Of a DNA stretch of 64,000 nucleotides, positions 38,709 through 46,851 are shown in pieces (position 1 is the stretch's first letter; every line of letters begins with the position of its first letter). Where the stretch lies: assembly GCF_014205165.1 (NCBI RefSeq), contig NZ_JACHMZ010000001.1, positions 1,896,001-1,960,000 on the forward strand, read 5' to 3'. The notes beneath the pieces are model-generated. The model did not search any database, was not told the origin of the DNA, and saw nothing but the letters and a program-made list of their open reading frames with translations. A program made the translations under genes and the position numbers. The DNA is from Micromonospora carbonacea. GTDB taxonomy: Bacteria; Actinomycetota; Actinomycetes; Mycobacteriales; Micromonosporaceae.

Positions 38709-40208
38709 CTACAGGCCGTTGGCCCGGATCACCTCGCGGTACCACAGCGCGCTGCGCTTGGGCACCCGGCGCTGGGTGGGGTAGTCCACGTAGATCAGGC
38801 CCCAGCGCTGGTCGTAGCCCTCCGCCCACTCGAAGTTGTCCAGCAGCGACCAGACGTGGTAGCTCTCCAGCGGCACCCCGTCGGTGACGGCCCGGTGCGC
38901 GGCCGCCATGTGGTCGCGCAGGAAGCTGATCCGGCCCGAGTCGTCGACGGTCCCGTCGGGGGAGAGGGTGTCGGCCTGCGGCAGGCCGTTCTCCGTGACG
39001 GTCAGCGGGACCGGGCCGTAGTCGCGGGTCACCCGGGTCAGGATGTCGTACATGCCGTCGGGGTAGATCTGCTGCCAGTCCGCCTGGGAGGTGGGCCAGC
39101 GGGTGACGGTGTCGCCGGTGGCCGTCACGTAGTACGGGGTGTAGTACTGCACGGCGAGCAGGTCGATCGGCGCGGAGATGATCTTCAGGTCGCCGTCGCG
39201 GATGCCGCGCGCCATCCGGCTGTCGGGCCCCAGGTCGGCCAGCACGTCCGCCGGGTAGCTGCCCTTGAGGATCGAGTCGAGGTAGAGGCGGTTCTCGTAC
39301 CCGTCGTAGAGCCGGCTGGCGCGGTCGGCCTCGGCGCTGTCGTCGGCCGGGTAGCAGGGGTGCAGGTTGAGGGCGGGGCCGATCCGGGCGTCGCTGCCGG
39401 TGGCCCGCAGCGCCTCCACGGCCAGGCCGTGCCCGAGCTGGAGGTGGTGGGCGACCAGGTAGGCCGCCTGCGGGTCCTGGAAGCCGGGGGCGTGGTGGCC
39501 GTGGAGGTAGCCGTTCTGCACCACGGTCTTCGGCTCGTTGATGGTCAGCCAGACCGGGATCTGGTCGCCGAGGCCGCGGTAGAGCAGCTCGGCGTACTCG
39601 GCGAACCGGTAGGCGGTGTCGCGGTTCTCCCAGCCGCCGGCGTCCTGCAACGTCTGCGGCAGGTCCCAGTGGAACAGGGTGGCCATCGGCGAGATGCCGC
39701 GTTCGTGCAGCCCGTCGACGAGGCGACGGTAGAAGTCGAGACCCCGCTGGTTGGGCGTGCCGGTGCCGTCGGGCTGGATGCGCGGCCAGGAGATGGAGAA
39801 CCGGTAGCTGCGCAGCCCCAGGTCGCGCATCAGGTCGAGGTCGTCGGCGTAGCGGTGGTAGTGGTCGGCGGCGATGTCGCCGGTGTCGCCGTTGCGGGTC
39901 CGGCCGGGGGTGCGGCTGAAGGTGTCCCAGACCGACTCGCCCCGGCCGTCCTCCTTGGTGGCGCCCTCCACCTGGTATGCCGAGGTGGCCGCGCCCCAGC
40001 GGAAACCGGTCGGGAAGCGCAGGTCGCCCCGGGGCCCGTCGGTGGGGTCGGTGTCGGGGTCGGTGCCGGCGTCGCATCCGGTGGCCAGGCCGCCGGAGAC
40101 GGCGGCGGTGGCGGCCGTGCCGCCCACGCGCAGGCCGGCGCCGGTGGCCCCGGCGGTGGCGGAGAGTGCGGCGCGGCTGAGTAGCCGCCGCCGGGTGAGC
40201 ATCGACAT
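38709..40208 (-). CDS. Exported GH1 beta-glucosidase
   Basis: 499 residues. The N-terminus MSMLTRRRLLSRAALSATAG is a Tat-type signal, and a Cys in GLATGCDAG near residue 45 could be a lipid-anchor site. The GH1 domain (about 65-499) has FRWGAATSAYQVEG, the acid/base Glu in LTINEPKTV, the nucleophile Glu in LTVTENGL and the closing SLLDNFEWAEGYDQRWGL. It cleaves cellobiose and other beta-glucosides. GH1 enzymes of actinomycetes such as BglC are usually cytoplasmic, so export is notable. A CebR-type operator lies 40 bp upstream, linking it to cellulose utilisation together with the GH48 gene. Confidence 0.92.
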   Translation of the reverse strand: MSMLTRRRLLSRAALSATAGATGAGLRVGGTAATAAVSGGLATGCDAGTDPDTDPTDGPRGDLRFPTGFRWGAATSAYQVEGATKEDGRGESVWDTFSRTPGRTRNGDTGDIAADHYHRYADDLDLMRDLGLRSYRFSISWPRIQPDGTGTPNQRGLDFYRRLVDGLHERGISPMATLFHWDLPQTLQDAGGWENRDTAYRFAEYAELLYRGLGDQIPVWLTINEPKTVVQNGYLHGHHAPGFQDPQAAYLVAHHLQLGHGLAVEALRATGSDARIGPALNLHPCYPADDSAEADRASRLYDGYENRLYLDSILKGSYPADVLADLGPDSRMARGIRDGDLKIISAPIDLLAVQYYTPYYVTATGDTVTRWPTSQADWQQIYPDGMYDILTRVTRDYGPVPLTVTENGLPQADTLSPDGTVDDSGRISFLRDHMAAAHRAVTDGVPLESYHVWSLLDNFEWAEGYDQRWGLIYVDYPTQRRVPKRSALWYREVIRANGL

Positions 40209-40248
40209 GGGGCCTTCTCCTCGTGATGGGTGCCCACCGCCGCACGGC

Positions 40249-40262
40249 CGGGAGCGCTCCCA
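40249..40262. promoter_or_regulatory. CebR-type operator upstream of the GH1 gene
   Basis: CGGGAGCGCTCCCA, one base off the Streptomyces CebR box TGGGAGCGCTCCCA and containing a perfect 12-bp palindrome. CebR represses cellulose genes and is released by cellobiose. Lies 41 bp before the start codon. Confidence 0.75.
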
Positions 40263-40743
40263 GCATAAGGCAGGCGGGGGCGGCCGAGCCCGCCTGTGGC
40301 GGGTCGGCTCTGTTGTGCGGGCTGGTCCGGCGCGTGGCCGGTTGCGCGAATGCGCTGGTGGGAGGCGATGTCGGGGCGTCGGTCGTGGCTGCGAGACGCC
40401 CGCCGGCTACGCCCATAGCGAGCGAGGCCGGCCGGGTGGCGTGACACGCCTGACCCGTCGGCCTCTTTTCCCATGGTGTCGGGGGGTTTAGTGTGGGGAC
40501 GGGGGAGGGCAACCCCCGTCCCCACCTTTGTTTGCACACACGCACGAGTGGAATTGGCGTCCTGTCGTGCGTGTCGCGCGGGAGCCGGGCCACGCGAGTG
40601 GCTCTGGTTCCACCTCCCTCCATTGCCGGTGGGTGGTGGCTGGCGGCGGCGTCCGGGCTGGCCCGCCGTCAGCCTTCGGGCAATGTGCCGGGGACGTCGC
40701 GGGCACGACGCTCCCGGTCAACACCTTCTGTGACCTCCGTCGA
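40263..40743. other. Intergenic region between divergent GH1 and GH48 genes
   Basis: About 480 bp without a credible gene. It holds the strong stem-loop at 40493-40525. A frame from TTG 40528 begins with a MFAHT-like run and two Trp codons, but it lacks a ribosome-binding site and has no downstream trp gene. Confidence 0.5.
40493..40533 (+). terminator. 13-bp perfect stem-loop with short T-rich tail
   Basis: Arms 40493-40505 and 40513-40525 pair exactly around a 7-nt loop and are followed by CTTTGTTT, the most canonical intrinsic terminator in the window. No gene ends just before it on the plus strand, so it may stop antisense or upstream transcription, or be part of a 5' leader. Confidence 0.7.
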
Positions 40744-40757
40744 TGGAAGCGCTCCCA
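40744..40757. promoter_or_regulatory. CebR-type operator 1 upstream of GH48
   Basis: TGGAAGCGCTCCCA, one mismatch to the CebR consensus. It lies 98 bp before a second box. Confidence 0.75.
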
Positions 40758-40854
40758 TCGGCGATGCAGCGACTGTAACGCCCGTCACCGGTTTGTGAAA
40801 GCCCCAAAACGAGATCGAAACAAGTAGCTGCTCGTTCGTGGACTCTTCTTGTCG

Positions 40855-40868
40855 TGGGAGCGCTTCCA
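40855..40868. promoter_or_regulatory. CebR-type operator 2 upstream of GH48
   Basis: TGGGAGCGCTTCCA, one mismatch to the CebR consensus, on the opposite half-site from box 1. The 258 bp between it and the GH48 start contain no gene and are probably an untranslated leader. Confidence 0.75.
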
Positions 40869-41126
40869 TGCAAGACTGTCGAACACTGCGACGAGGAGCC
40901 AGCTCGCGTGAGTGCGGGTCGCCGAGGGCATCCGGTCATCCGGACGGCACCCCAAGGAGGGTCGCGGCGTCGTCGACCAGCGTCGACGCACCGCAGCCAC
41001 ACACACCCCGACCGGGCCGGATCGACCACCATTCCCGAGCGCCTCCGTCCCCCCGTGCCCCGCGCGCGTGGAGGCGCCCCGCCGGGGCCCCGCGGCCCCG
41101 GCCTGGTCCGAGGAGACACCGCGCAC

Positions 41127-44033
41127 ATGAGACTCATGGCAAGACGTCGCCGGACGGCGATGCTCGCCGCCACCACGCTGGTCGTCGGCGGCATCGCCCT
41201 GCCGGCCGGCGCAGCGCAGGCCGCCCCGGCCTGCGACGTGGTCTACGCCACCAACGACTGGGGCAGCGGCTTCACCGGCAACGTCACCATCAAGAACCTG
41301 GGCGACGCGGTCAGCAGCTGGACGCTCAAGTGGACCTTCCCCAACAGCAGTCAGCGGGTGGTCCAGGGCTGGTCGGCCAAGTGGAGCCAGACCGGCAGCG
41401 AGGTGACCGCGACCAACGAGTCGTACAACGGCAGCCTCGGCACCGGGGCGTCGACCACCATCGGCTTCAACGGCAGCTACTCCGGCAGCAACCCGAAGCC
41501 CACGGCGTTCACCCTCAACGGCACCCCCTGCAACGGCACCGCCGCCAACCAGCCGCCGACGGTCTCCCTCGGCGTGCCGAGCGGGCCGTTCGAGGCGCCG
41601 GCGGACGTGCCGCTGACCGCCACGGCCAGCGACCCGGACGGGACGATCAGCAAGGTCGAGTTCTACCGCAACGGCCTGCTGGTCAACACCGACACCACCG
41701 CCCCGTACGGCTACACGCTGGAGGACCTGCCGGCCGGCAGCTACACCGTCCAGGCCAAGGCCTACGACAACGCCAACGGCATCGGCGTCGACGAGAAGGC
41801 GTTCACCGTCAGCGCGGCCTCCGGCCCCCGCCTGGTGGCCACCCCGTCCGCGGTCAGCGTGAGCGAGGGCGGCACCGCCACGTTCAACCTGAAGCTCAGC
41901 GCGGCCCCGTCGGCCAGCGTCCCGGTGACGCTGACCCGCACCGGTGACACCGACATCACCGTCACGCCGGCCTCGGCGACCCTCACCACGGCGAACTGGA
42001 ACACCGGCGTCACCGTGACCGTGGCGGCGGCGGAGGACTCCGACACCGTCGGCGGCACCGCCACCGTCACCGCCTCCGGCACCGGCCTGGCCCCGCTGGC
42101 GATCACCGTCACCGAGGTCGACAACGACGTGCCGGGCGGGGACAACGCCTACGTCAAGAAGTTCCTCGACCAGTACGGCAAGATCAAGAACTCGGGCTAC
42201 TTCAGCCCCGAGGGCGTGCCGTACCACTCGATCGAGACCCTGATCGTCGAGGCGCCCGACCACGGCCACGAGACCACCTCCGAGGCGTTCAGCTACTGGC
42301 TGTGGCTGGAGGCCTACTACGGCCGGGTGACCCAGAACTGGGCCCCGTTCAACAACGCGTGGACGGTGATGGAGAAGTACATCATCCCCACGCACGCCGA
42401 CCAGCCCACCGCGGGCTCCGCCGGCACCCCGCAGTACGCCGCGGAGTACAACCTGCCCAGCCAGTACCCCTCGGCGCTGAACCCGAACATCGCGGTCGGC
42501 CAGGACCCGCTGCGCTCGGAGCTGCAGAGCACCTACGGCACCGGCGACATCTACGGCATGCACTGGCTGATGGACGTCGACAACACCTACGGCTTCGGCC
42601 GCTGCGGTGACGGCACCACCAAGCCGGCGTACATCAACACCTTCCAGCGGGGCACGCAGGAGTCGGTGTGGGAGACCATCCCGCAGCCGTCCTGCGACAC
42701 CTTCAAGCACGGCGGGCAGTACGGCTACCTCGACCTGTTCGTCAAGGACACCGGCGCCCCCGCCAAGCAGTGGAAGTACACCAACGCCCCGGACGCCGAC
42801 GCCCGCGCCGTGCAGGCCGCGTACTGGGCGCTGACCTGGGCCAAGGCGCAGGGCAAGCAGGCCGACGTCGCCGCCACCGTGGCCAAGGCCGCCAAGATGG
42901 GCGACTACCTGCGGTACGCGATGTACGACAAGTACTTCAAGAAGATCGGCAACTGCGTCGGGGCCAGCACCTGCCCCGCCGGCAGCGGCAAGGACTCGGC
43001 GCACTACCTGCTGTCCTGGTACTACGCCTGGGGCGGCGCGTACGACACCAGCCAGAACTGGTCGTGGCGGATCGGCTCCAGCCACAGCCACTTCGGCTAC
43101 CAGAACCCGTTCGCGGCCTGGGCGATGACCAACGTCAACGAGCTGAAGCCGAAGTCCCCGACCGCGGTCGGCGACTGGCAGAAGAGCCTCGACCGGCAGC
43201 TGGAGTTCTACACCTGGCTCCAGTCCGCCGAGGGCGGCATCGCCGGTGGCGCCACCAACAGCTGGGACGGCAACTACGGCACCCCGCCGGCCGGCACCGC
43301 CACCTTCTACGGCATGTTCTACGACGTCGACCCGGTCTACAACGACCCGCCGTCGAACCAGTGGTTCGGCATGCAGGTCTGGTCGATGCAGCGCATCGCC
43401 GAGCTGTACCTGGAGACCGGCAACACCAAGGCCAAGGCGCTGCTCGACAAGTGGGTGCCGTGGGCGATCGCGAACACCACGCTGGGCACCAACTGGTCGG
43501 TCCCGTCCGAGCTGAAGTGGACGGGCCAGCCCGCCAACTGGAACCCGAGCAGCCCGGCGGCCAACACCAACCTGCACGTCGAGGTCTCCTCCACGGGCCA
43601 GGACGTCGGCGTCACCGGCTCCCTCGCCCGGACCCTGATCGCGTACGCGGCCAAGTCCGGCAACACGGCGGCCAAGACCACCGGTAAGGGCCTGCTCGAC
43701 GCCCTGTCCGCGTCCGCCGACAGCAAGGGTGTCTCGACGACGGAGAAGCGCGGCGACTACAAGCGCTTCGACGACGTCTACAACGCCGCCGACGGCCAGG
43801 GCCTCTACGTGCCCCCGGGCTGGACCGGGAAGATGCCCAACGGCGACGCCATCGCCGCCGGCAAGAGCTTCCTGGACATCCGGTCGTTCTACAAGAACGA
43901 CCCGGACTGGCCGAAGGTGCAGGCGTACCTCGACGGCGGCCCCGAGCCGACGTTCAACTACCACCGGTTCTGGGCCCAGTCCGACATCGCCATGGCGTAC
44001 GCGGACTACGGGATGCTCTTCCCGAACGGGTGA
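41127..44033 (+). CDS. Secreted GH48 cellobiohydrolase with N-terminal CBM2
   Basis: 968 residues. Signal peptide (RLMARRRRTAMLAATTLVVG to AQAAPA). CBM2 at about 38-135 (CDVVYATNDWGSGFTGNVTI, with surface Trp residues and Cys pair). An Ig-like module at about 145-232 (NQPPTVSLGVPSGPFEAPAD) and a Calx-beta-like module at about 235-335 (VSVSEGGTATFNLKLSAAP) follow, then GH48 from about 340 to the end (YVKKFLDQYGKIKNSGYFS, VEAPDHGHETTSEAFSYW with the catalytic acid Glu, GDIYGMHWLMDVDNTYGFG, RFWAQSDIAMAYADYG). It processively releases cellobiose from chain ends of crystalline cellulose. GAGGAG is 11 nt upstream of ATG 41127; ATG 41136 is an alternative. Two CebR boxes precede it. Confidence 0.95.
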   Translation: MRLMARRRRTAMLAATTLVVGGIALPAGAAQAAPACDVVYATNDWGSGFTGNVTIKNLGDAVSSWTLKWTFPNSSQRVVQGWSAKWSQTGSEVTATNESYNGSLGTGASTTIGFNGSYSGSNPKPTAFTLNGTPCNGTAANQPPTVSLGVPSGPFEAPADVPLTATASDPDGTISKVEFYRNGLLVNTDTTAPYGYTLEDLPAGSYTVQAKAYDNANGIGVDEKAFTVSAASGPRLVATPSAVSVSEGGTATFNLKLSAAPSASVPVTLTRTGDTDITVTPASATLTTANWNTGVTVTVAAAEDSDTVGGTATVTASGTGLAPLAITVTEVDNDVPGGDNAYVKKFLDQYGKIKNSGYFSPEGVPYHSIETLIVEAPDHGHETTSEAFSYWLWLEAYYGRVTQNWAPFNNAWTVMEKYIIPTHADQPTAGSAGTPQYAAEYNLPSQYPSALNPNIAVGQDPLRSELQSTYGTGDIYGMHWLMDVDNTYGFGRCGDGTTKPAYINTFQRGTQESVWETIPQPSCDTFKHGGQYGYLDLFVKDTGAPAKQWKYTNAPDADARAVQAAYWALTWAKAQGKQADVAATVAKAAKMGDYLRYAMYDKYFKKIGNCVGASTCPAGSGKDSAHYLLSWYYAWGGAYDTSQNWSWRIGSSHSHFGYQNPFAAWAMTNVNELKPKSPTAVGDWQKSLDRQLEFYTWLQSAEGGIAGGATNSWDGNYGTPPAGTATFYGMFYDVDPVYNDPPSNQWFGMQVWSMQRIAELYLETGNTKAKALLDKWVPWAIANTTLGTNWSVPSELKWTGQPANWNPSSPAANTNLHVEVSSTGQDVGVTGSLARTLIAYAAKSGNTAAKTTGKGLLDALSASADSKGVSTTEKRGDYKRFDDVYNAADGQGLYVPPGWTGKMPNGDAIAAGKSFLDIRSFYKNDPDWPKVQAYLDGGPEPTFNYHRFWAQSDIAMAYADYGMLFPNG

Positions 44034-44041
44034 CCCGACCC

Positions 44042-44075
44042 CTCCGGGTGGGCGGCGCGGCCCGCCCACCCGGAG
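44042..44075 (+). terminator. 14-bp perfect stem-loop after GH48
   Basis: Arms 44042-44055 and 44062-44075 pair exactly around a 6-nt loop, starting 9 bp after the GH48 stop. No T tail. Confidence 0.75.
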
Positions 44076-44277
44076 CCCGACCGGGCCCGGGGGAACTATG
44101 AGCCCGGTCGGCGGACGGCCTGACTCCCACGGTCAGGCCGGGGCGGGCCGGCCGTCCGGTCAACGCAGCGGACCGGCCGGCCCGCCCCACCGCCCGAAGC
44201 TGAACTTGCCGCGAAAAAGCCCCGGAAAAAGTGACCGTCCAGGGATCACGTGACGGTCGCCGACGGAGTAACGTACG

Positions 44278-45075
44278 TCACCGGAGAGGCCGCTCCCCCC
44301 GTGGCGGCCTCTCCCTTTTCGTTCCCACGCCCGGTTCCGTCCCCGGATTCGTCCCGGGTTCCGTCCCGGGTTCCGGCGCGGCGCCGGAGCCGGGCACGGT
44401 CACCGGGTGCCGCAGCCCCGGATGCCCGGCCGGCAGCGACCGGCGGATCACCAGCCAGCTCACCGCCAGCGCGGACGCCACCAGCGGCCAGGTCAGCGCC
44501 ACCCGCGCCACCACCAGCGCCACGACCTGCCCGCCCAGGTAGAGCGGCACGAACACCGCCACCCGCACCGCGTACGTCGCCGCCCACACCCAGCTGCCCC
44601 GCCCGTACGCCCGCAGCAGCGCCGGGTCGCGCCGCCACCGGCCCCGCTGCCGCAGCGCCACCCCCACGAGGACGCCCAGCAGCGGCCAGCGGATCACGAT
44701 GCTCACCACCCAGGCGAGCGCGCTGGCCACGTTCGACAGCACCTGGACGAGGAAGAAGTCGGTGGCCCGCCCGGTGCGCAACGCGATCAACGCGGCCACG
44801 CAGACCGCGAGCAGCCCGATCAGCACCGACCGCGGCCGGTCCCCCCGGCGCAGCCGCCAGGCCGCCACCGCCGTGCCGACCAGCACGGCGGCGGCCACCC
44901 CGCCGACCAACGAACGGCCGGTGGCCAGCCAGCCGAGCGCGAACGCCACCGGCGGCGCGGTGGCGTCCACCGCCCCGCGCCGCCCGCCGAGCAGGTCGGC
45001 GAGGGACTCGGGCCGGTCTTGCGGCGGCGACGGAACGGGGTGCGAAGGGCCTCCGGGCCCGGGTGCGGCGGTCAC
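44278..45075 (-). CDS. DUF3159 membrane protein
   Basis: 265 residues. Five or so membrane helices, including FALGWLATGRSLVGGVAAAVL, VLIGLLAVCVAALIAL and WPLLGVLVGVALR, with the DUF3159 signatures GRATDFFLVQVLSN and YAVRVAVFVPLYL. Function unknown. The C-terminal 40 residues are a Pro/Gly/Glu tail. GTG 45075 is chosen because AGGAGG lies 6 nt upstream; an upstream in-frame start at 45129 lacks one. Confidence 0.82.
   Translation of the reverse strand: MTAAPGPGGPSHPVPSPPQDRPESLADLLGGRRGAVDATAPPVAFALGWLATGRSLVGGVAAAVLVGTAVAAWRLRRGDRPRSVLIGLLAVCVAALIALRTGRATDFFLVQVLSNVASALAWVVSIVIRWPLLGVLVGVALRQRGRWRRDPALLRAYGRGSWVWAATYAVRVAVFVPLYLGGQVVALVVARVALTWPLVASALAVSWLVIRRSLPAGHPGLRHPVTVPGSGAAPEPGTEPGTNPGTEPGVGTKRERPPRGERPLR
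44283..44319 (+). terminator. 11-bp stem-loop with TTTT tail inside the 3' end of the DUF3159 gene
   Basis: Arms 44283-44293 and 44304-44314 pair exactly, followed by CTTTT on the plus strand. It points against the plus-strand GH48 transcript and is embedded in the last codons of the opposing gene. Confidence 0.65.
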
Positions 45076-45154
45076 CGGCAACCTCCTGTACGTCCACCCC
45101 AAACTAACCGTAGGGCCCCGGCGGGCCACCGGGTGCCGCTACGGCGGGTGCCGC

Positions 45155-45160
45155 TACGGT
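45155..45160 (+). promoter_or_regulatory. TACGGT -10 box for a leaderless PAP2 gene
   Basis: TACGGT is followed by exactly 6 nt and GTG 45167, and decides the start in favour of 45167 over the in-frame GTG 45161. Confidence 0.5.
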
Positions 45161-45166
45161 GTGCGG

Positions 45167-46048
45167 GTGCGCGCGACGGCGAGGGGTTGGACGGCGGTCT
45201 GGTTGGTCGTGCTGGCCCTGGCCCAGACAGCCGCCTTCCTCGTGGTGTGGCGCGCCGCCCTGCACACCGAGCTCGGCCAGTGGCTCGACACGGTCGCCCT
45301 CACCGGCAACCGGATCGGCCAGGACCACATCGCCGAGCCGGTGAACCGCATCCTCAACACCATGTCGGCGCTGTCGCTGCTGGCCGCGACGGCGGTGATC
45401 GGCTTCATCGCGCTCATCCGGCGGCGGGTCGCCCTGGCCATCACGGCGACCCTGCTCATCGCCGGGGCGAACGTGACCACCCAACTGCTCAAGCACTTCC
45501 TGGTCCGGCCCGACGTCGGCATCGACCCCGAGCGGGCCGCCGCCGGCAACAGCCTGCCCAGCGGGCACACCACCGTGGCCGCGTCGGTGGCCCTCGCGCT
45601 GATCCTGGTCCTCCCGACCACGGTCCGGGTGCTCGGCGCGTACCTCGGCACCGCGTACGCGGCCGTGGCCGGCGTGGCCACGCTCTCCGCGGGCTGGCAC
45701 CGCCCCAGCGACGCCGTCGCGGCGTTCCTCGTCGTCGGCGTCTGGGCGGCGCTGGCCGGGCTGCTGCTCCTGGTCACCCAGCGGGAACAGGCCCAGGTGG
45801 AGCCCGCCGACGCGCACCGGGTCGCCGCCGTCGTGCTGGGGCTGGGCGGGGCGATCGCCGTGGTCGCCTCGGCGCTGGCCCTGTCCTGGCTGGTCGACCT
45901 GCCCCAGCTCGACCCGGACGAGATGGGCCGGCGGTCGCTGTTCGTCGCCTACGCCGGCAGCGCCGCCGGCATCGCCGGGACGATGGCCGTGGTGGCGGCG
46001 CTGCTGCTCGCCGTCGTGCACCGCCTGGTGCCCCGCGTCAAGGGCTGA
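45167..46048 (+). CDS. PAP2-superfamily membrane phosphatase
   Basis: 293 residues, about six to eight helices. The three PAP2 catalytic motifs are present: KHFLVRPDVGI (KxxxxxxRP), SLPSGHTT (PSGH) and SAGWHRPSDAVAAF (the His-Asp motif). Such enzymes dephosphorylate lipid phosphates such as phosphatidate or undecaprenyl diphosphate on the outer leaflet. Two extra C-terminal helices follow (AVVLGLGGAIAVVASALALS and AGTMAVVAALLLAVV). Confidence 0.87.
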   Translation: MRATARGWTAVWLVVLALAQTAAFLVVWRAALHTELGQWLDTVALTGNRIGQDHIAEPVNRILNTMSALSLLAATAVIGFIALIRRRVALAITATLLIAGANVTTQLLKHFLVRPDVGIDPERAAAGNSLPSGHTTVAASVALALILVLPTTVRVLGAYLGTAYAAVAGVATLSAGWHRPSDAVAAFLVVGVWAALAGLLLLVTQREQAQVEPADAHRVAAVVLGLGGAIAVVASALALSWLVDLPQLDPDEMGRRSLFVAYAGSAAGIAGTMAVVAALLLAVVHRLVPRVKG

Positions 46049-46066
46049 CGGCGGGGGAGGGGACCG

Positions 46067-46750
46067 GTGCGGACGACCCACGACGCGGCGCGGGCGGCGT
46101 TCCGCGACGAGTGCACGGCGCTGGCCGACGTCCTGCGCGGCCTCGCCCCCGCCGACCTGGACCGGCCCACCGGCTGCCCGCCCTGGGCGGTGCGCGACCT
46201 GGTCGCCCACGTGCACACCGGCGCCGGCCGGCTCGCCGGCATGCTCGCCGCTCCGGCCCCGCCCCGGGCCGAGGTGGACGCCGCCGGCTACTTCGGCGCG
46301 GCCAAGTTCACCCCGCAGGTCGACCGGGACCGGGTCGACAGCGCCCGCCGACAGGCCCGCGGGACGACCGGCCCGGCGGCGGTCGCCGCCGCGTTCGACC
46401 GGGACTGGCGCGCGGCCGACGCGGCGGTGGCCCGCCAGCCCGCCGACCGGGTGGTCCGCACCCGGCACGGCGACCCGATGGCCCTGACGGAGTTCCTGGT
46501 GACCCGGGTGGTCGAGGTCGGCGTGCACGGCCTGGACCTGGCCGCCGCCCTGGGCCGCGAGCCGTGGCTGACCCCGACCGCGGCCCGGGTCGTCACGGCG
46601 CTGCTGACCGGCGGCCGGGCCGTGCCGCCCGGCCTGGGCTGGGACCGGCTGACGACGGTCCGCAAGGCCACCGGCCGGGACCCGCTGACCGACGGCGAGC
46701 GGGCCGCGCTCAGCGCCGCCGGGCTGCGCCTGCTCGCCTTCGGCGGCTGA
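46067..46750 (+). CDS. Mycothiol-dependent maleylpyruvate-isomerase family protein
   Basis: 227 residues of the DinB/MDMPI fold. The N-terminal four-helix part has the metal-binding His in DLVAHVHTGAGRL, and the later segment TRVVEVGVHGLDLAAAL supplies a further conserved His. Members use or modify mycothiol, the actinobacterial thiol; this one's reaction is unknown. GTG 46067 is preceded by GGGGGAGGGG, 18 bp after the PAP2 stop, so it is probably co-transcribed. Confidence 0.8.
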   Translation: MRTTHDAARAAFRDECTALADVLRGLAPADLDRPTGCPPWAVRDLVAHVHTGAGRLAGMLAAPAPPRAEVDAAGYFGAAKFTPQVDRDRVDSARRQARGTTGPAAVAAAFDRDWRAADAAVARQPADRVVRTRHGDPMALTEFLVTRVVEVGVHGLDLAAALGREPWLTPTAARVVTALLTGGRAVPPGLGWDRLTTVRKATGRDPLTDGERAALSAAGLRLLAFGG

Positions 46751-46851
46751 CCGTCACGGGGCCGGCAGGGCCGTCACGGGCCGGCTGACCCGTCGCCGGG
46801 CCGGCAGGGCCGACAGGGCCGCGCGCCTGCCCCCGGGAACCCGGCCGGGAG

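Noticed and set aside
40528..40827. Frame from TTG beginning MFAHTHEWNW, recalling a trp leader peptide
   Set aside because: No trp gene follows, no promoter or ribosome-binding site fits, and the frame continues for about 99 codons without homology. The genuine trp leader is at 33868-33927.
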